A stretch of DNA of 64,000 nt, from positions 1-64,000 of IMG/VR virus record IMGVR_UViG_3300027847_002504; one strand, given 5' to 3'. Positions 1-9,147 of the stretch are shown piece after piece. This stretch comes from a virus. Within the stretch, counting starts at the first letter, position 1. Each line of letters opens with the position of its first letter. Position numbers and translations under genes: made by a program. Under the pieces are notes generated by a model that was not told the origin of the DNA, did no database searches, and saw only the letters and a program-made list of their open reading frames with translations.

Positions 1-109
1 GGGTATTTTTTATAGGGGGGGGGGTAAATGCCGGGGGTACCCTAAAGTGGGGTCATATAAAAAAATAAATAGTCATGAGGTTTTTCCTTGCCTTATAAAT
101 CAAAAAGAC

Positions 110-138
110 TTGACATACACTCATCTTCATAGTATCTT
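110..138 (+). promoter_or_regulatory. Sigma-70-type promoter for the helicase gene
   Basis: TTGACA (110-115) is followed after 17 bases by TATCTT (133-138). A ribosome-binding site AAAGGAG lies just upstream of the ATG at 190. Seen directly; activity is inferred. Confidence 0.6.
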
Positions 139-189
139 GCTTTTCCACATAGTGGTAAATATTTCACAAAGGAGTTAATTATTTTAATT

Positions 190-2967
190 ATGTCTAAGAC
201 AGAAATTAAACCCAGAATTACTGCGTCTTGGGAGCCTATTGGGGAAATGCCATCTTTGGTAGAGCCTGACGAGTATTCAATGCGCCCGATGCAAGCTATG
301 GGATATCAAGAGTTGTCCGACGCTACCCATGCCGTTGTGAATGCTCCGACTGCGTCAGGTAAGGCGTTGCTTATGTGTTGGCTTATTGCTAATCTTCTTC
401 AGAAAAACCCCACGAAGAAAGCGATTATTACGGTGCCTCAAACAATTATTGGAAGTGGCTTTAAAGGGTATTTCAAATTAAAATTAGAGACGCATGAAGA
501 CGGTGCTTTTGACTGGTCTCCAATGCATTACCTGTTTGACGGGGACAAAAACAGCAATATTTATAGAATAAAGCAATTTCTTTCTCGCCAGGGTAATGCA
601 AAAGACATAAACGACAGGATACTTGTTTGTTCGCACTCTACCATTGTGAGTGCTTATCAGCAGTTCCCCGAATTACTCCATAATGTAGTAGTTTGCATTG
701 ATGAGGCGCACCATATTCATTTTTCATGTACAGAAGACGATAATGAATTATTCACTGACTATCACAATCAAATAGGTGATTTAGTTAGACATTGCATCGT
801 CAACGAAGACAGCGATATAAATTTGTTATTATCTACTGCGACCATGTTTAGGGGCGACCGTTTGTCTGTGATTCCAGAAGAGCACTCAGATAAGTTTGCT
901 CGTTTTCATTATCCTATGGATGAATATTTGACTGACTGTTATTGGTTAAGGAGTTTTGATTATAATTTTGTCATGTATAGCCACAAATGGAAAGAGGCGT
1001 TGGAGCAAATTTACAATCCAGGCCGGAAGGCGATTATTTATATTCCCCCCGTCAACAGTAAAAGATGTTCATATGGCGACAAGACCATTGATGTTCGCAA
1101 AGTTTACGAGGCTATTTCTAATGTGGAAGACCCGGAGATAGTAGAAGAGCCATCTGGAATTACTCTCATCAAAAGGAGTGACGGGTCCTGGATAAAAGTC
1201 GTAAATTTGGTAGATGATTCAGACTTAGCTCTTAGAAAAAAGCGTAAGGATCTTATTCATGATGCTCACAACCATGTGGACAACAGTATGGTTGACGTTG
1301 TAATTGCCTTGAACATGTTCAAGGAGGGCGGCAATTGGAAGTGGGCAGAGGACATCATGATAATTGGCAATAGGGGCTCCTTGGTTGACAGGCAGCAAAT
1401 TCCTGGCCGTGGTTTCAGGGATGCGCCAAACAAGGAGCATTTGAGTGTATACGAGTTTATTCAATTTTCTTTTGATCAGCTTGACAAAGAATCTTACAGA
1501 GAAGATGTCAACAACTACATCAAGGTTTTGTTCTCGACAATGCTTTATGAGGATGCTATATATCCGATTAGGGTTCCAATTAAAAATTCTGGCGGTGCGG
1601 GTTCAAACGACACGGCTGTCAGAACGTCGGATTATTTTACTGATCAAGTTCACGATCATAATAAAAGAGTTGAGATTTTAAATGACATTTTGGAAGACTG
1701 CATTCGTCTTCAAACAAATGGCACTGTAGATTTTGGTAAAAACAATGAAGAATCTCAGGATAAGTTTTATGATGTGGTTTCTTCAGTTCTTAATGATAAT
1801 GGTGTTGAAGAACATCACAAGGAGATTGGGGACTACATTTATAAAAAGTGGATGAAGGAGTCTATAGGCAAGGTCAAGGGGATCGATGTCTCTGCTATAG
1901 ATTTTGACATCATGAGTTGTGGGGAAGTGAATCCTTTGAGTTTTATTCTTTATTATTCAGAAGTGTGTGGTTTGGATACATTTAAGAAGTTTAGGGATTC
2001 GTTTGAAAGTTCGAGTGCGTTAAAGAAAGAAAGGCTTTTAAAGATGGCTCGAAATGGGGATGATAGGCCAAGTGGAAGGAAACATGAATTGGGGGCGGCT
2101 TTGGGGCGTTACACTAACCCAAGAACTGCGAGTTATGACAAAGAGTTTGACGATGAGATTCGGAGATTAAGACCCGATTGGTTTGTAAATCAAAATGAAT
2201 TAGCCAATGAGAAGAAAAAAAGTCTTTTGGAAATGGCTAGAAATAATGAGGATAGACCAAGTGGAAGGAAACATGAGTTGGGAACGGCTTTACAGCGTTA
2301 CACTAATCCTGACCACGATTGTTATGACAAAGAGTTTGACGATGAGATTCGGAGATTAAGACCCGATTGGTTTGTAAATCAAAGTGAATTAGCCAATGAG
2401 AAGAAAAAAAGGCTTTTGGAAATGGCTAGAAGAGGAGATGGTAGGCCGAACTCAAAAACACATGAATTGGGGGAGAGCTTAAAGAGCTATACTAATCCTG
2501 ACAGCGGTTGTTATGACAAAGAGTTTGACGATGAGATTAGGAGATTGGTGCCAGATTGGTTTTATACTAACGATGAAAAGTGGGAGAAAAATTTTAATAC
2601 TTTACTTGAATATGTAAAGACAAAAAAACAAATCCCTACAGTACATTCGAGTATTGGAAGGTGGGCTTATAATCAAAAGATAAGAGGGGGGAAAATATCT
2701 CAGGACAGAAGACTCAAGTTAGAATCAGTTCCTGGATGGTTAAATATGGGCAATAAAACGTGGGATGAAAGGTTTGATATTTTACTTGAATATGTAAAAA
2801 TAAAAAACCAAATCCCTAAAAAAACAGGACTTTTTAAGGGGGTACAAATTGCCAGATGGGTTCATGAACAAAGAAGGAAAAATAAGATGGGCAAGATGAC
2901 TAATGATAGGAAACTCAAGTTAGAATCAGTCCCCGGATGGTCTTGGAGCAAGAAGAATAAAAAATGA
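190..2967 (+). CDS. DEAH-box superfamily 2 helicase with tandem C-terminal repeats
   Basis: An ATP-dependent nucleic-acid helicase or translocase, judged from motif I APTASGKA (residues 52-59), the DEAH box (about 171-174), an S-T-A-T motif III and a motif VI of the type Q-x-P-G-R-G-x-R (about 402-410). After the motor core come three near-identical 63-residue repeats (about 612-795, each with R-Y-T-N-P and Y-D-K-E-F-D-D-E-I-R-R-L) and then two units resembling the helicase-associated (HA) domain, each ending in L-E-S-V-P-G-W. In known proteins HA units bind DNA or RNA. At 925 residues it is long for a stand-alone SF2 phage helicase. It has its own promoter and RBS, and its stop overlaps the next start (ATGA), so the two are probably cotranscribed. 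Substrate unknown. Confidence 0.88.
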   Translation: MSKTEIKPRITASWEPIGEMPSLVEPDEYSMRPMQAMGYQELSDATHAVVNAPTASGKALLMCWLIANLLQKNPTKKAIITVPQTIIGSGFKGYFKLKLETHEDGAFDWSPMHYLFDGDKNSNIYRIKQFLSRQGNAKDINDRILVCSHSTIVSAYQQFPELLHNVVVCIDEAHHIHFSCTEDDNELFTDYHNQIGDLVRHCIVNEDSDINLLLSTATMFRGDRLSVIPEEHSDKFARFHYPMDEYLTDCYWLRSFDYNFVMYSHKWKEALEQIYNPGRKAIIYIPPVNSKRCSYGDKTIDVRKVYEAISNVEDPEIVEEPSGITLIKRSDGSWIKVVNLVDDSDLALRKKRKDLIHDAHNHVDNSMVDVVIALNMFKEGGNWKWAEDIMIIGNRGSLVDRQQIPGRGFRDAPNKEHLSVYEFIQFSFDQLDKESYREDVNNYIKVLFSTMLYEDAIYPIRVPIKNSGGAGSNDTAVRTSDYFTDQVHDHNKRVEILNDILEDCIRLQTNGTVDFGKNNEESQDKFYDVVSSVLNDNGVEEHHKEIGDYIYKKWMKESIGKVKGIDVSAIDFDIMSCGEVNPLSFILYYSEVCGLDTFKKFRDSFESSSALKKERLLKMARNGDDRPSGRKHELGAALGRYTNPRTASYDKEFDDEIRRLRPDWFVNQNELANEKKKSLLEMARNNEDRPSGRKHELGTALQRYTNPDHDCYDKEFDDEIRRLRPDWFVNQSELANEKKKRLLEMARRGDGRPNSKTHELGESLKSYTNPDSGCYDKEFDDEIRRLVPDWFYTNDEKWEKNFNTLLEYVKTKKQIPTVHSSIGRWAYNQKIRGGKISQDRRLKLESVPGWLNMGNKTWDERFDILLEYVKIKNQIPKKTGLFKGVQIARWVHEQRRKNKMGKMTNDRKLKLESVPGWSWSKKNKK
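2023..2571 (+). repeat. Three tandem 189-bp coding repeats inside the helicase gene
   Basis: Units start at about 2023, 2212 and 2401, exactly 189 bases (63 codons) apart, and long stretches are identical at the DNA level. This suggests recent in-frame duplication. Confidence 0.85.
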
Positions 2968-3638
2968 AATCATCACCTTCACAATTTAGCATGCATTATG
3001 GGGATTGCCCCAAAAAGATCGAGGCTCGCAATCAAACGATCATTGGTGCCTACGAGAGTCACTACGGTAGGGATCAGATTCCAGGCGACTCACAATACTG
3101 GACGATATGTGGAAGATGTTCTTACGAAGATGGTATTTTGGAGCAGAACTGTGAGTTAGATCAAGTCGCCGCCTCTGGAATAGCTTCTTTTGATCAGATG
3201 CATGGCGTTGAAATTGATCCGGAGATATTTGAGTGTAATAGAAAGGTTAACAACGGGGTGAATTGGCATCTTGGAGATTTTTACGAAACAATGGTTGAGT
3301 ACTCTAATTCAAATGAGTTTAAGCCAGCTATTATAAATGTTGACATGCTTCTCATGCCCAAGCATGCTGCAAGTTATTTTTCTAAGATATTAATGTTTTT
3401 GTCTAATTTTGATCATGAAACCATGTTAATTGCGAATTTTATTTTAGAACACAGGCATCTTAGGTCAAAGACTGTTGATTTTGTAAGAAATTTGGAATCA
3501 GCCGCCTGTTTTCAATGTGCGATGCAAAGGTCCCGTTGGTCTTTCCATAATGAATATTATTGGTACAATGGGACTGGCAAGACGACTACCAAGATGAGTG
3601 GGTTGATTTTTTTAAAGGGTCGTTCTATTGTTAATTGA
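2964..3638 (+). CDS. Putative SAM-dependent methyltransferase-like protein
   Basis: Unassigned protein of 224 residues. A G-V-E-I-D-P-E segment (about residues 81-87) followed by a predicted strand and an N-V-D-M motif resembles the acidic-loop end of motif I and later strands of class I methyltransferases, but the glycine loop upstream is degenerate. It starts on the ATG that overlaps the helicase stop, which suggests translational coupling and perhaps a joint role with the helicase. It could also be an inactive Rossmann-fold relative. Confidence 0.5.
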   Translation: MKSSPSQFSMHYGDCPKKIEARNQTIIGAYESHYGRDQIPGDSQYWTICGRCSYEDGILEQNCELDQVAASGIASFDQMHGVEIDPEIFECNRKVNNGVNWHLGDFYETMVEYSNSNEFKPAIINVDMLLMPKHAASYFSKILMFLSNFDHETMLIANFILEHRHLRSKTVDFVRNLESAACFQCAMQRSRWSFHNEYYWYNGTGKTTTKMSGLIFLKGRSIVN

Positions 3639-3869
3639 TCATTCCCACATATCGTCAGGTAGTCCCACCCATTCTCTTGGGGTAACAGTTTGGAATAATT
3701 CAAAGACCGGCAATTCTCCGTCTCGCCCTTTGAATTTCAAATATGGTTTTCCACTATGGCCGCTTTTTATGAATTTTTCTTGTACCATGGCAAACATTTT
3801 GGCGATCAATCCATATTTATTATTTTTAAGATCTGTCTCTTTTATTTCAAATGATTCGATATATTGCAT
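3639..3869 (-). CDS. Small hypothetical protein
   Basis: A 76-residue soluble protein with no motif I recognise. The start is fixed by a GAGGAAA ribosome-binding site. It converges with the preceding + gene and the two stop codons are directly adjacent at 3638/3639. Confidence 0.6.
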   Translation of the reverse strand: MQYIESFEIKETDLKNNKYGLIAKMFAMVQEKFIKSGHSGKPYLKFKGRDGELPVFELFQTVTPREWVGLPDDMWE

Positions 3870-3885
3870 GATTTATTTCCTCATG

Positions 3886-3913
3886 TTGAAGTGTTTACTG
3901 CCATTATTATACT
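3886..3913 (+). promoter_or_regulatory. Possible promoter for the 3968 gene pair
   Basis: TTGAAG (3886-3891), 16 bases, then TATACT (3908-3913), in the divergent gap between 3869 (-) and 3968 (+). Confidence 0.4.
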
Positions 3914-3967
3914 CTACTGCCTGTATATTGCTTGTCAACGATACTAAAATCTTGGAGTCATATTTTT

Positions 3968-4381
3968 ATGACAAGCACTACTAATGAAGATTTCATAAAT
4001 TTTTTATTACCGATTCCTACTGATACTGAGATTGCTGATCAAGAGTCGGTTATTAATATAAATCGTTTCAGGGCTCAGGGATTTTGGGCTGGTCTTTTCC
4101 TTTGTATTGAGTCTAAGGGCGATTTAGTTGGCACAATCATAATTGACCCTCAATGCTGGTCATTAATGCGCTTACTCATGCTTAAATCGCCTTCAGGGGG
4201 CGATCTCCGCGCCTCCGCGCTCAAGGATATACGAACATTACGTTTATGCGGGCGTTTATGGACAGCGGAAATTTTTATGTCTACAGATAAGCCTGATGTT
4301 ATTTCTCTTTACAAGGAAAATGATGATGACGCTGCTACTTTTCGTAAGAGTTATCCTACACTATTTGGATATATTTTATGA
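3968..4381 (+). CDS. Hypothetical protein
   Basis: No family recognised. The ATG at 3968 is chosen because GGAG lies about 11 bases upstream; an upstream TTG at 3932 is in frame but has no such site. The 3' end (TTTTATGA) overlaps the start of the next gene, so the pair is probably one operon. Confidence 0.55.
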   Translation: MTSTTNEDFINFLLPIPTDTEIADQESVININRFRAQGFWAGLFLCIESKGDLVGTIIIDPQCWSLMRLLMLKSPSGGDLRASALKDIRTLRLCGRLWTAEIFMSTDKPDVISLYKENDDDAATFRKSYPTLFGYIL

Positions 4382-4748
4382 ATTGGTATAAGATTTCTAT
4401 AAAGCTTACAGAGATGTATGAAGAGTATGAGTTATCAGACCGTAGTGAGTTCATGGGCGATTTTTTTTGAGCCTGATGATTTGGAGATAGATTTTCCTAT
4501 TCGCACTATGTCTTATGAGTTGGCGAAGAGTTTGAAGATGCCGACAGACGAATCCACTGTTTTTTCTGTTTTACAATGATCTTGCTTCACCTGACCAGAA
4601 GCGATTGATCATAGACAAGGCTCGAAATTTTGATTTCAATCGTATTATTGTGATCATCAACGAGACTGTTTTAGATGGTCAGCATCATTTAATTACTGCG
4701 GTTCTGTCTAAGAATCCGTTAAAGTATATAAATATTGCTGATCAATAG
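4378..4748 (+). CDS. ParB-like (DGQHH) protein with M-N-W-Y-K leader, two frameshifts
   Basis: As written the frame stops after 30 codons. Removing one T from the T8 run at about 4470-4477 and one T from the T6 run at 4560-4565 gives one open frame to the TAG at 4746-4748. The reconstructed protein (about 120 residues) ends with V-L-D-G-Q-H-H-L-I-T-A-V-L, which resembles the ParB/sulfiredoxin-type signature D-G-x-H-R-x-x-A. The catalytic-type Arg is replaced by His. It begins M-N-W-Y-K-I, the leader shared by many proteins in this window. Either uncorrected homopolymer errors or a young pseudogene. Confidence 0.55.
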
Positions 4749-4750
4749 CC

Positions 4751-4779
4751 TTGTCAAGTCTATCTTTTTCCTGTATAAT
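4751..4779 (+). promoter_or_regulatory. Strong sigma-70-type promoter
   Basis: TTGTCA (4751-4756), 17-base spacer, perfect TATAAT (4774-4779), upstream of the gene starting at 4815. Confidence 0.7.
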
Positions 4780-4814
4780 ATCCAATATATTATCTATCAA
4801 TTAGGAGTTTGTTT

Positions 4815-5156
4815 ATGGAATATTTTCATTTTAGCAATGATTTAGCTGGGATTTCTGGCATTGTGACGTTTGCTTGTAGGGTCAACGAGCCTCATGGTGG
4901 TCTAACGAGTGTTGAGACTGGCTTTCATTTATCAGCTCCTGGGGAGTGTTTTGATTCTCAGGTTGCCAAAGAGGCGGCACATGGTGCTTTAGCTGACGAT
5001 GACATTTTTCGCACGATACTTTCAGCCAACCAGCATTCTACTGGCAAGACTGAGGACACTGTCAGGATTGCTTGGGAGTCTACCAGAGAGGGTAACAGTG
5101 CTCTTCCTGATTGGGCTAAGAAGCTTGATTTAGGGATGAAGGCTTGTTGTTTATGA
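4815..5156 (+). CDS. Hypothetical protein
   Basis: A 113-residue protein without a recognised family. The ATG at 4815 is preceded by AGGAG (4802-4806). It directly follows a good promoter, and the cupin gene follows 38 bases later in the same direction. Confidence 0.6.
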   Translation: MEYFHFSNDLAGISGIVTFACRVNEPHGGLTSVETGFHLSAPGECFDSQVAKEAAHGALADDDIFRTILSANQHSTGKTEDTVRIAWESTREGNSALPDWAKKLDLGMKACCL

Positions 5157-5193
5157 GGTGGTGAAATTCTCATCATACCGGAGGGGGACCAAG

Positions 5194-5541
5194 ATGATTA
5201 AATATGGAAAAGTATGGGGCGAGACGAGGGACATCTTTGAGAAGAGCGATGTTTCTTTAAAGCACATCAGTTGCAAAGAGGGCTTCAAGTGTTCAGTTCA
5301 CAAGCACGAGAGTAAGTTCAATCAATTTTACGTATTGAGTGGCTGGATATTTATCAATGTGTGGAAGAATGATTATGATCTTATCGATTACACTGAGTTA
5401 GGTCCTGGCGACATAACGATTGTCAAGCCTGGGGAGTTCCATGATTTCGAGGCTTTGGAAGATTCTGAGGTTTTGGAAATTTATTGGGTTGAGTTACGAG
5501 AGGATGACATTGTCAGGAATACTGTTGGGGGTAAGAAGTAA
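5194..5541 (+). CDS. Small cupin-domain protein
   Basis: Single-domain cupin of 115 residues. Metal-ligand motif 1 is seen as C-S-V-H-K-H-E plus the G-W near it, and motif 2 as P-G-D-I-T-I-V-K-P-G-E-F-H. The layout matches small mannose-6-phosphate-isomerase-type II cupins that bind sugars or sugar nucleotides. The ATG at 5194 has GGAGGGGG upstream; the GTG at 5158 is less likely. A second cupin with the same fold is at 35670. Confidence 0.75.
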   Translation: MIKYGKVWGETRDIFEKSDVSLKHISCKEGFKCSVHKHESKFNQFYVLSGWIFINVWKNDYDLIDYTELGPGDITIVKPGEFHDFEALEDSEVLEIYWVELREDDIVRNTVGGKK

Positions 5542-5566
5542 TGGTTCAAACTGTTTCTAATAAGAT

Positions 5567-5947
5567 ATGGAGTTTACCCGTCAGATTTTAATGGACGATG
5601 TATTTCCGACTCCTTGGTATGACAAAGATGTGGATCGTATTTGCAATATGTTAGATTGTGATAGCACTCCTACTGTTTGTCCTATAGGTCAGGCTGTTAT
5701 GTATCTACCGATGATTGAGCTTTCTGTAAAGGTTAAAGAGCCTGATGGTCGCAAGAGCATTCGTGATCTTCCTAAGATTGATCGTCGCTTTAAGTATTAC
5801 AATGATACGATTAATGAGAATCTTTTAATGCTTGGCAAGTTAGAGACCCATTTGTTTTTGAAGTTACTCACCGCTACTTATGATGAGTTCATAATTTCGA
5901 ACAATCCTATTGTTGGTGTGACTCGTGCTTACAATGAGATTATATAA
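5567..5947 (+). CDS. Hypothetical protein, possible first half of an interrupted gene
   Basis: No family recognised. The stop TAA at 5945-5947 is followed, in the same frame, by an open frame to 6358 with no good RBS of its own, so the two may be one gene split by a nonsense codon. Upstream, an ATG at 5542 with a better RBS opens a 16-codon frame one base out of phase, so the 5' end may also hold an indel. Confidence 0.5.
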   Translation: MEFTRQILMDDVFPTPWYDKDVDRICNMLDCDSTPTVCPIGQAVMYLPMIELSVKVKEPDGRKSIRDLPKIDRRFKYYNDTINENLLMLGKLETHLFLKLLTATYDEFIISNNPIVGVTRAYNEII

Positions 5948-5965
5948 TGCCCTTACAATTCTGAG

Positions 5966-6358
5966 ATGAGCGCTAATTGTTTAGGGAATCGTTTGGTAAT
6001 GAGTCTTAATAATTGGGAAAGCCTCTTTTCAAATTACACTTCTGCTGAGTGGACCGACATGTTTGGTGGTGTTTTTGTAGACATGAATATTTGCACTTCG
6101 AAGGAAGAGTTATTAAAACGTCATGTTTGTAGTGTGAATTTTTTAAAGAAGAGCGAGATTTTTACTGTCAGTGTTTGCATAAACAATTTAATTGGTGATA
6201 ACATATATCTTTGTGGTGGAGCCGACTTTGTTGGTGTCATGAACAGTCGCCATGATCCATATTTACTTGATAACAAAATACTTACAGAATATATTGGGAT
6301 GGGAATCATGTATCCTGAGAATCTTCGTGTGATTCAAACTAAGAGGTGGAGAGTATGA
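5966..6358 (+). CDS. Hypothetical protein, possible second half of the 5567 gene
   Basis: Unknown function. It is in phase with the 5567 frame and separated only by the TAA at 5945 and five further codons. No clear RBS precedes the ATG at 5966. The stop overlaps the next gene's ATG (GTATGA). Confidence 0.5.
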   Translation: MSANCLGNRLVMSLNNWESLFSNYTSAEWTDMFGGVFVDMNICTSKEELLKRHVCSVNFLKKSEIFTVSVCINNLIGDNIYLCGGADFVGVMNSRHDPYLLDNKILTEYIGMGIMYPENLRVIQTKRWRV

Positions 6359-6626
6359 TATGTCCAAATTGTGGTGAGTCGCTTGTTAATGTAGATCGCG
6401 ATCCTTCTGTCAATGAAAAGATTCGCGATGAATATTGTGAAGCTATGGATAAATTTGAGGAAAATGATTACAAAGTGGTGATTACCCGGAGCTTGAGTTA
6501 GATGAGTCAGAAGATTTTAAATGTAACAATGACAAGTGTTATATGGAGTATTGGTTATTACACAATCCTTATCGTGGTATAAAGTTTGCGCCTACCGATT
6601 ACTGGTCAATTACTTATATTAAGTAG
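6355..6626 (+). CDS. Small zinc-ribbon protein, one frameshift
   Basis: N-terminal C-P-N-C and a later C-N-N-D-K-C form a four-Cys zinc knuckle. The frame breaks near 6473; adding one A to the AAA run gives a continuous product of about 90 residues ending at TAG 6624-6626. Its start overlaps the preceding stop, so it is probably translationally coupled. Confidence 0.55.
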
Positions 6627-6686
6627 TTTATTTTCGCGGGATAATATTTTTGTAAGTTATGTAAAACTTAAAAAGGTGTTGTTCCT

Positions 6687-6836
6687 ATGACAAGAAACCA
6701 TGTATTTGACGCCCTCATGTCACTTTTAAGGGCGCGAGAAGATATTTTAGAGGATCATCCGGCGCTTCTTGCCAACATCATCGAGAAGAGTCCTCTTGCC
6801 TACTTAAAAGAGTTCAACACGATCAAACTGTGTTGA
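6687..6836 (+). CDS. Small hypothetical protein (49 residues)
   Basis: Short ORF with an AAAGGTG ribosome-binding site and a helical, charged product. Nothing else distinguishes it. Confidence 0.5.
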   Translation: MTRNHVFDALMSLLRAREDILEDHPALLANIIEKSPLAYLKEFNTIKLC

Positions 6837-6858
6837 AGATAATATTATAGAGTCGTCT

Positions 6859-7290
6859 TCATACGACTTCGATCTCGTCATCTTCGATTATCATTTCTCC
6901 GACTGCGAATCCTGGTGTCATGTCCATGAGATTTGCTTTTGCTCTTTTCCACGGGACACCTCTTATTACATCTCTAAGGTGGGCGAGTTGGTCTTTATCT
7001 TCGAGTTTCTTTCTTCTTCTATTAAAGACATATTGTTCTTCCATTCTTTCGAGTTCTTCTCCGAGGATCTTCATGATTATTTGATCAGATACTTCCTCTC
7101 CGAGGGAATAGATATAATTGCTAAGTTCCGCATCATTATCGATCCACAGTCTCATTTGGTATTCACTGTATTTATCGCTGTCTTCAAGGACTCCAGTGGC
7201 TCAGACTTTTTTAATGACATCTACGGTTATTTTTCTAATCTCATCTTCTGAGAGTTTATTTTCTTATTGGCTTTCTTTATACCAGTTCAT
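6859..7290 (-). CDS. M-N-W-Y-K-leader protein interrupted by two in-frame stops
   Basis: The longest uninterrupted part starts at 7155, but the same frame runs upstream through a TGA (7201-7203) and a TAA (7264-7266) to an ATG at 7290 that begins M-N-W-Y-K-E-S-Q, the leader common in this window. The sequence between the stops looks coding (acidic/basic helical). The ATG lies 4 bases after the preceding gene's stop, so it belongs to that operon. Function unknown. Confidence 0.5.
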
Positions 7291-7293
7291 TTC

Positions 7294-8004
7294 TTATCCT
7301 ATGCAAATCTGTCTATAGTTGTTATCAACAGCCCACTGTGCGATATCTTTGATTCTATCCATTTTTTCTTTAATGTATTCGGCGTTGGTTCCCATGTCTA
7401 TAACTCTGGCTCCACCCTCGCTTTTTTCATCTGTAGGCGGTCTGACGTATTCATCAATAGTTTGTGGAATTGTGTTGTCGATCCGTCTAATGATTTCCCA
7501 TGCGTCGATGCAAATGGACCCATCTTCCATTCTATAATTCAATGCGCCAAGGACTTCGCTCGCGTTTGAGTTTGACATATTAATCTCTGGAGGGCCGTCT
7601 TGAGTCTCCTTATTATCATTCTTAACCGCCTCTATTCTAACGACTTGCGAACTGTATGCCCCGCTATTTTCGATACCTGACACGGCTCCTGGTTCGATGT
7701 TAATTTCTTTCATAAGAAATTTGAGTGCGGCAATAATATTTGGCAATTTCTCTTTCGGGAGTCCACTGAGGTATAGGTTTATAGTTCCTGTTGGCTTAAA
7801 GAAATCTTCTCCATCTGGGGCAATATATTCTCCAATTCGGTTATCGGAAAAGTAATTGAATTCCGCACCATTTAATATGCTTTGCAATTGTGTCCAAAGT
7901 GTTTGCATCAATTTATATGTCACGCTTCCCAGATCATATAATTCTTCTGGGTAGTTGAAATCTTTTACTGACACATTTACTGATGCTAATTTAATAATTC
8001 TCAT
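7294..8004 (-). CDS. Hypothetical protein
   Basis: A 236-residue protein with no family I can name. A GGAGG ribosome-binding site precedes the ATG. First gene of a two-gene minus-strand unit; the region upstream (8005-8160) holds a TATAAAG -10-like element and an inverted repeat. Confidence 0.65.
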   Translation of the reverse strand: MRIIKLASVNVSVKDFNYPEELYDLGSVTYKLMQTLWTQLQSILNGAEFNYFSDNRIGEYIAPDGEDFFKPTGTINLYLSGLPKEKLPNIIAALKFLMKEINIEPGAVSGIENSGAYSSQVVRIEAVKNDNKETQDGPPEINMSNSNASEVLGALNYRMEDGSICIDAWEIIRRIDNTIPQTIDEYVRPPTDEKSEGGARVIDMGTNAEYIKEKMDRIKDIAQWAVDNNYRQICIG

Positions 8005-8112
8005 AAGGTTCCTCCATATAACTTTATACTATTTCTATGGTTTCCTGTCCTCTAAGGGTTCCCATATATGCAGTTATAAATTTTAACTGTGGGATTTTTA
8101 TTAGAGAACTTG

Positions 8113-8155
8113 ATTTTCTTGAGTTTTGCTGTACATTAGAGGTCATCAAGAAAAT
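8113..8155. repeat. Inverted repeat in a divergent promoter region
   Basis: ATTTTCTTGA (8113-8122) and its exact complement TCAAGAAAAT (8146-8155) flank a 23-base centre, between genes transcribed in opposite directions. It could be an operator for a dimeric regulator or a hairpin. Confidence 0.5.
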
Positions 8156-8210
8156 AATTTATATGGGAATTATATCATATGTTACGGATCATGATACGGG
8201 AGATCATTAC

Positions 8211-8573
8211 ATGTGAGAGTTGCAAGGTGGGTTTTCAGGTGTTGATCTTAATAAATTTGTTCGTTCATACGGAAAGATCGGTGCGCATGAACTCATTGCT
8301 CATCTTGCAATGATGCAAAATCAGGTCCTTTCATCGTTACGCGATAACGCTGATGAGCAGGCCGGGATTTCCAGCGTTCCCGAAACATATTTTGGCTATG
8401 GGGAGCCCGTAGTCGTTGTAGAGACTGGTGAGAATTTTGATTTTGGCTATATCAGCGGAACAGGAAAGGCTGTTGTTTATTCTCCTGGCGAAAGAAACAT
8501 GCAAGACTCAGTCGCTATTGATTTGAGCCTCTTAGTAAGAAAGATTATCTACGATACTACCGCCGGTAAATAA
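8211..8573 (+). CDS. Hypothetical protein with TGA as second codon
   Basis: GGGAG at about 8199 places the start at the ATG 8211, but the next codon is TGA (8214-8216), after which the frame is open for 119 codons. A Trp codon (TGG) at this place would give a normal start. Otherwise initiation would have to use the TTG at 8220, which lacks an RBS. Function unknown. Confidence 0.5.
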
Positions 8574-8640
8574 ACAGGGTCCCCTAAACCAATTATGTAA
8601 TATAAACCTGTATAGTTTATCGTTCAAATAGGTTTACACT

Positions 8641-9072
8641 ATGAGTTGGTACAAAAAATCAATCAGGGCATCTGATCTTAGAAAGATCTCAGCCTTCTAT
8701 CATGCCACGTACATATGTTACATTGACGATATCCTTGAGCAAGGCTTGAGGCCTGGAATGAGGAAGAATTGGGGGCAATCGAGCCCTAACCACATATATT
8801 TGTCTACAAACACAGGACAGGCGCGTTCGTGGGCCAGAGGCGGATTTGATGCTCCGTCAGGCTATGAGTTCTCAGTTGTCATATTGGAGATAAATCCTGC
8901 CGAGCCTGATTTTAATTGGGACTTGTTAGATTTTGATCAAGGTTCGAATGGCAGTGATATATTGAGGGACACTTTTGAATACAGGGGTACAATCCCACCT
9001 ACCATACTCCAGGTTGTCGAGTGGCCTGATGATTCTTTGCGTTACCCCCCAAATGCAGATACTCAAGAATAA
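8641..9072 (+). CDS. ADP-ribosyltransferase-fold-like protein with M-S-W-Y-K leader
   Basis: 143 residues. After the M-S-W-Y-K-K leader comes Y-H-A-T (about 21-24), then I-L-E-Q-G-L-R-P-G, Y-L-S-T-N, and V-V-I-L-E-I. This order (H-x-T, turn, Y-L-S, strand) is that of KptA/Tpt1-like and other NAD-dependent ADP-ribosyltransferase folds. The identity of a catalytic Glu is unclear. Related-looking proteins are at 23392 and 27471. Target unknown. Confidence 0.6.
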   Translation: MSWYKKSIRASDLRKISAFYHATYICYIDDILEQGLRPGMRKNWGQSSPNHIYLSTNTGQARSWARGGFDAPSGYEFSVVILEINPAEPDFNWDLLDFDQGSNGSDILRDTFEYRGTIPPTILQVVEWPDDSLRYPPNADTQE

Positions 9073-9084
9073 TTTTCGTAACTG

Positions 9085-9112
9085 TTGAATTCCCTACAGA
9101 TGCGTGTATAGT
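9085..9112 (+). promoter_or_regulatory. Probable promoter for the 9148 gene
   Basis: TTGAAT (9085-9090), 16 bases, TATAGT (9107-9112). Confidence 0.5.
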
Positions 9113-9147
9113 ATACCATTATAAACTTAACAGATTGGGGGTGTTTT

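Noticed and set aside
1-60. G-rich runs at the left edge as a terminal repeat or origin
   Set aside because: Runs of G and a short T/A stretch alone are not evidence for a terminus, and the window edge is arbitrary.
7118-7569. Overlapping + strand ORFs opposite the 7294-8004 gene
   Set aside because: They lack ribosome-binding sites and mirror the codon structure of the minus-strand gene; treated as shadows.
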